The notes under the pieces were generated by a model. The model was not told the origin of the DNA and ran no database searches. It was given only the letters and a program-made list of their open reading frames with translations. A stretch of DNA of 22,341 bases, taken from the NCBI GenBank assembly GCA_002297935.1, contig DBLC01000066.1:6942-29282 (forward strand), written 5' to 3'. The stretch comes from Dialister sp. UBA734 (GTDB lineage: Bacteria; Bacillota; Negativicutes; Veillonellales; Dialisteraceae). The stretch's first letter is position 1. Each line of letters begins with the position of its first letter. A program made the position numbers and the translations under genes. This document shows positions 21,480 to 22,341 of this stretch, one piece after another.

Positions 21480-21489
21480 AGGAGGTCCT

Positions 21490-21840
21490 ATGACACTTCA
21501 AAATGTAACGCTGGTGAGTGATCGCCGGCGTATTTCTTTATCTATAGAACTGGCGGACAGCTGGTGGAGCCGGTTCAAGGGGCTGATGCTTCGCAAATCC
21601 TTGCCGGAAGGGCAGGGGCTGTACCTGAAGAAAACCAATAGCATTCACATGTGTTTCATGCGATTTCCTATTGATGCGATTTTTTTTGATACACATGGGC
21701 AGGTGATAAAAATCGCACAAAATCTGTCGCCTTGGACGGGAATTTCTATTTCCTTGAAAGCAAAGGATTGCTTGGAAATGAAGGCGGGGGAGGCAGAACG
21801 ATTGGGGATTGTGGTGGGGATGAAAATATATGGTGACTAG
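21490..21840 (+). CDS. DUF192 family protein
   Basis: A 116-residue single-domain DUF192 protein (COG1430). Motifs include SWWSRFKGLMLRKSLPEGQG (24-43), a short hydrophobic IHMCFMRFPIDAIFFD segment (about 52-67) and VIKIAQNLSPW. The family is small and of unknown function; it is often exported and has been seen beside pilus and secretion genes. No signal peptide is visible here, so this copy is probably cytoplasmic. ATG 21490 follows AGGAGG closely. It has its own leader hairpin. The last codons (GGT GAC TAG) are already part of the heptamer array that opens the giant palindrome, so the C-terminus (GD) is repeat-encoded. Confidence 0.88.
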   Translation: MTLQNVTLVSDRRRISLSIELADSWWSRFKGLMLRKSLPEGQGLYLKKTNSIHMCFMRFPIDAIFFDTHGQVIKIAQNLSPWTGISISLKAKDCLEMKAGEAERLGIVVGMKIYGD

Positions 21841-22325
21841 GAGTTAGGGATTAGTAGCTAGGCCCTAGGGATTAGGAAATATGTCATACTAGCCGTATTC
21901 GTCATTTCGACCGATGGGATTCAGAAATTTTGAATGCTAATGATAGGTCCGTAGGACCTCGCCTCCATCGGGGGAGAATGAAAAGAGGGGGTATATTTCC
22001 TTCGCACGAAGGGCGGTTGTATGGTTTTTCTAAATACAAGGCGATATAAATGATGATGGCTGATGAGAGTTAAACTGTTTTTATTCCGCTTAGTATTCAG
22101 AAAACCATACAACCGGCCTTACGGCCGAGGGAAATACACCCCCTTTGGTGCATACGGCACCACCTTTCCCCCGGAGGGGGCACGGTCCTACGGACCTATC
22201 ATCTATATTTAAAATCATTAAGTTCCATCGGTCGAAATGACGGCTAATGTTAGCGTCTTATTTTTCCTAATCCCTAAGGCCTAGCTACTAATCCCCAGTC
22301 CCCAGTCACGAGTCACCAGTCACAA
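21831..22325. repeat. giant nested palindrome of about 490 bp
   Basis: The two halves are inverted copies almost throughout: heptamer arms (GGATTAGTAGCTAGG at left, its reverse complement at right), GTCATTTCGACCGATGG / CCATCGGTCGAAATGAC, TGATAGGTCCGTAGGACC / GGTCCTACGGACCTATCA, GGAGGGGG-type blocks, and GGTTGTATGGTTTT / AAAACCATACAACC. The centre is an unpaired stretch of about 30 nt near 22051-22079. No ORF with a recognisable product is inside. The block GGGGGAGAATGAAAAGAGGG resembles the module flanking the DUF559 gene. Confidence 0.85.
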
Positions 22326-22341
22326 ATAAAAAAAGAGACAC

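Overview
The window most likely comes from a diderm Firmicute (Negativicutes, a relative of Megasphaera, Dialister or Acidaminococcus). This is an inference. A T-box leader and a tryptophan ECF transporter point to Firmicutes, while a CpaC/RcpA-type secretin implies an outer membrane. No rRNA or other taxonomic marker is present.

Layout. (1) 70-921: small mechanosensitive channel. (2) 1228-4602: a consensus promoter, a T-box leader that appears to read UGG (Trp), and a three-gene ECF transporter operon whose first gene fuses a TrpP-like S component to an EcfA ATPase. (3) 5049-5699: prepilin peptidase with its own promoter. (4) 5815-8183: an Rpn-family nuclease on the minus strand and a DUF6056-like membrane protein, reading away from each other. 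(5) 9023-21214: a Tad/Flp pilus cluster in the order cpaB, cpaC (secretin), cpaE-like 1, cpaE-like 2, tadB, two flp prepilins, tadE, cpaF (ATPase), tadC. Together with the prepilin peptidase this is nearly a full pilus machine: secretin in the outer membrane, CpaF motor, TadB/TadC platform, CpaE/TadZ localisation factor and Flp subunits. (6) 21490-21840: a DUF192 protein.

The most unusual aspect is the DNA between the genes. Nearly every gap is filled by long nested palindromes and by degenerate tandem words with a period of seven bases. The word differs between loci, and arrays are often inverted to make long hairpins. Several arrays begin at, or contain, the stop codon of the gene before them. 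Three gaps in the Tad cluster carry an extra ORF between such repeats: two four-helix-bundle (S23/IVP-family) proteins and one DUF559 endonuclease-like protein. In all three the downstream repeat encodes the C-terminal residues and the stop codon. This ORF-in-repeat architecture is the best candidate here for an undescribed element class.

Limits: all alignments were done by eye. Family names come from recognised motifs, not from searches.
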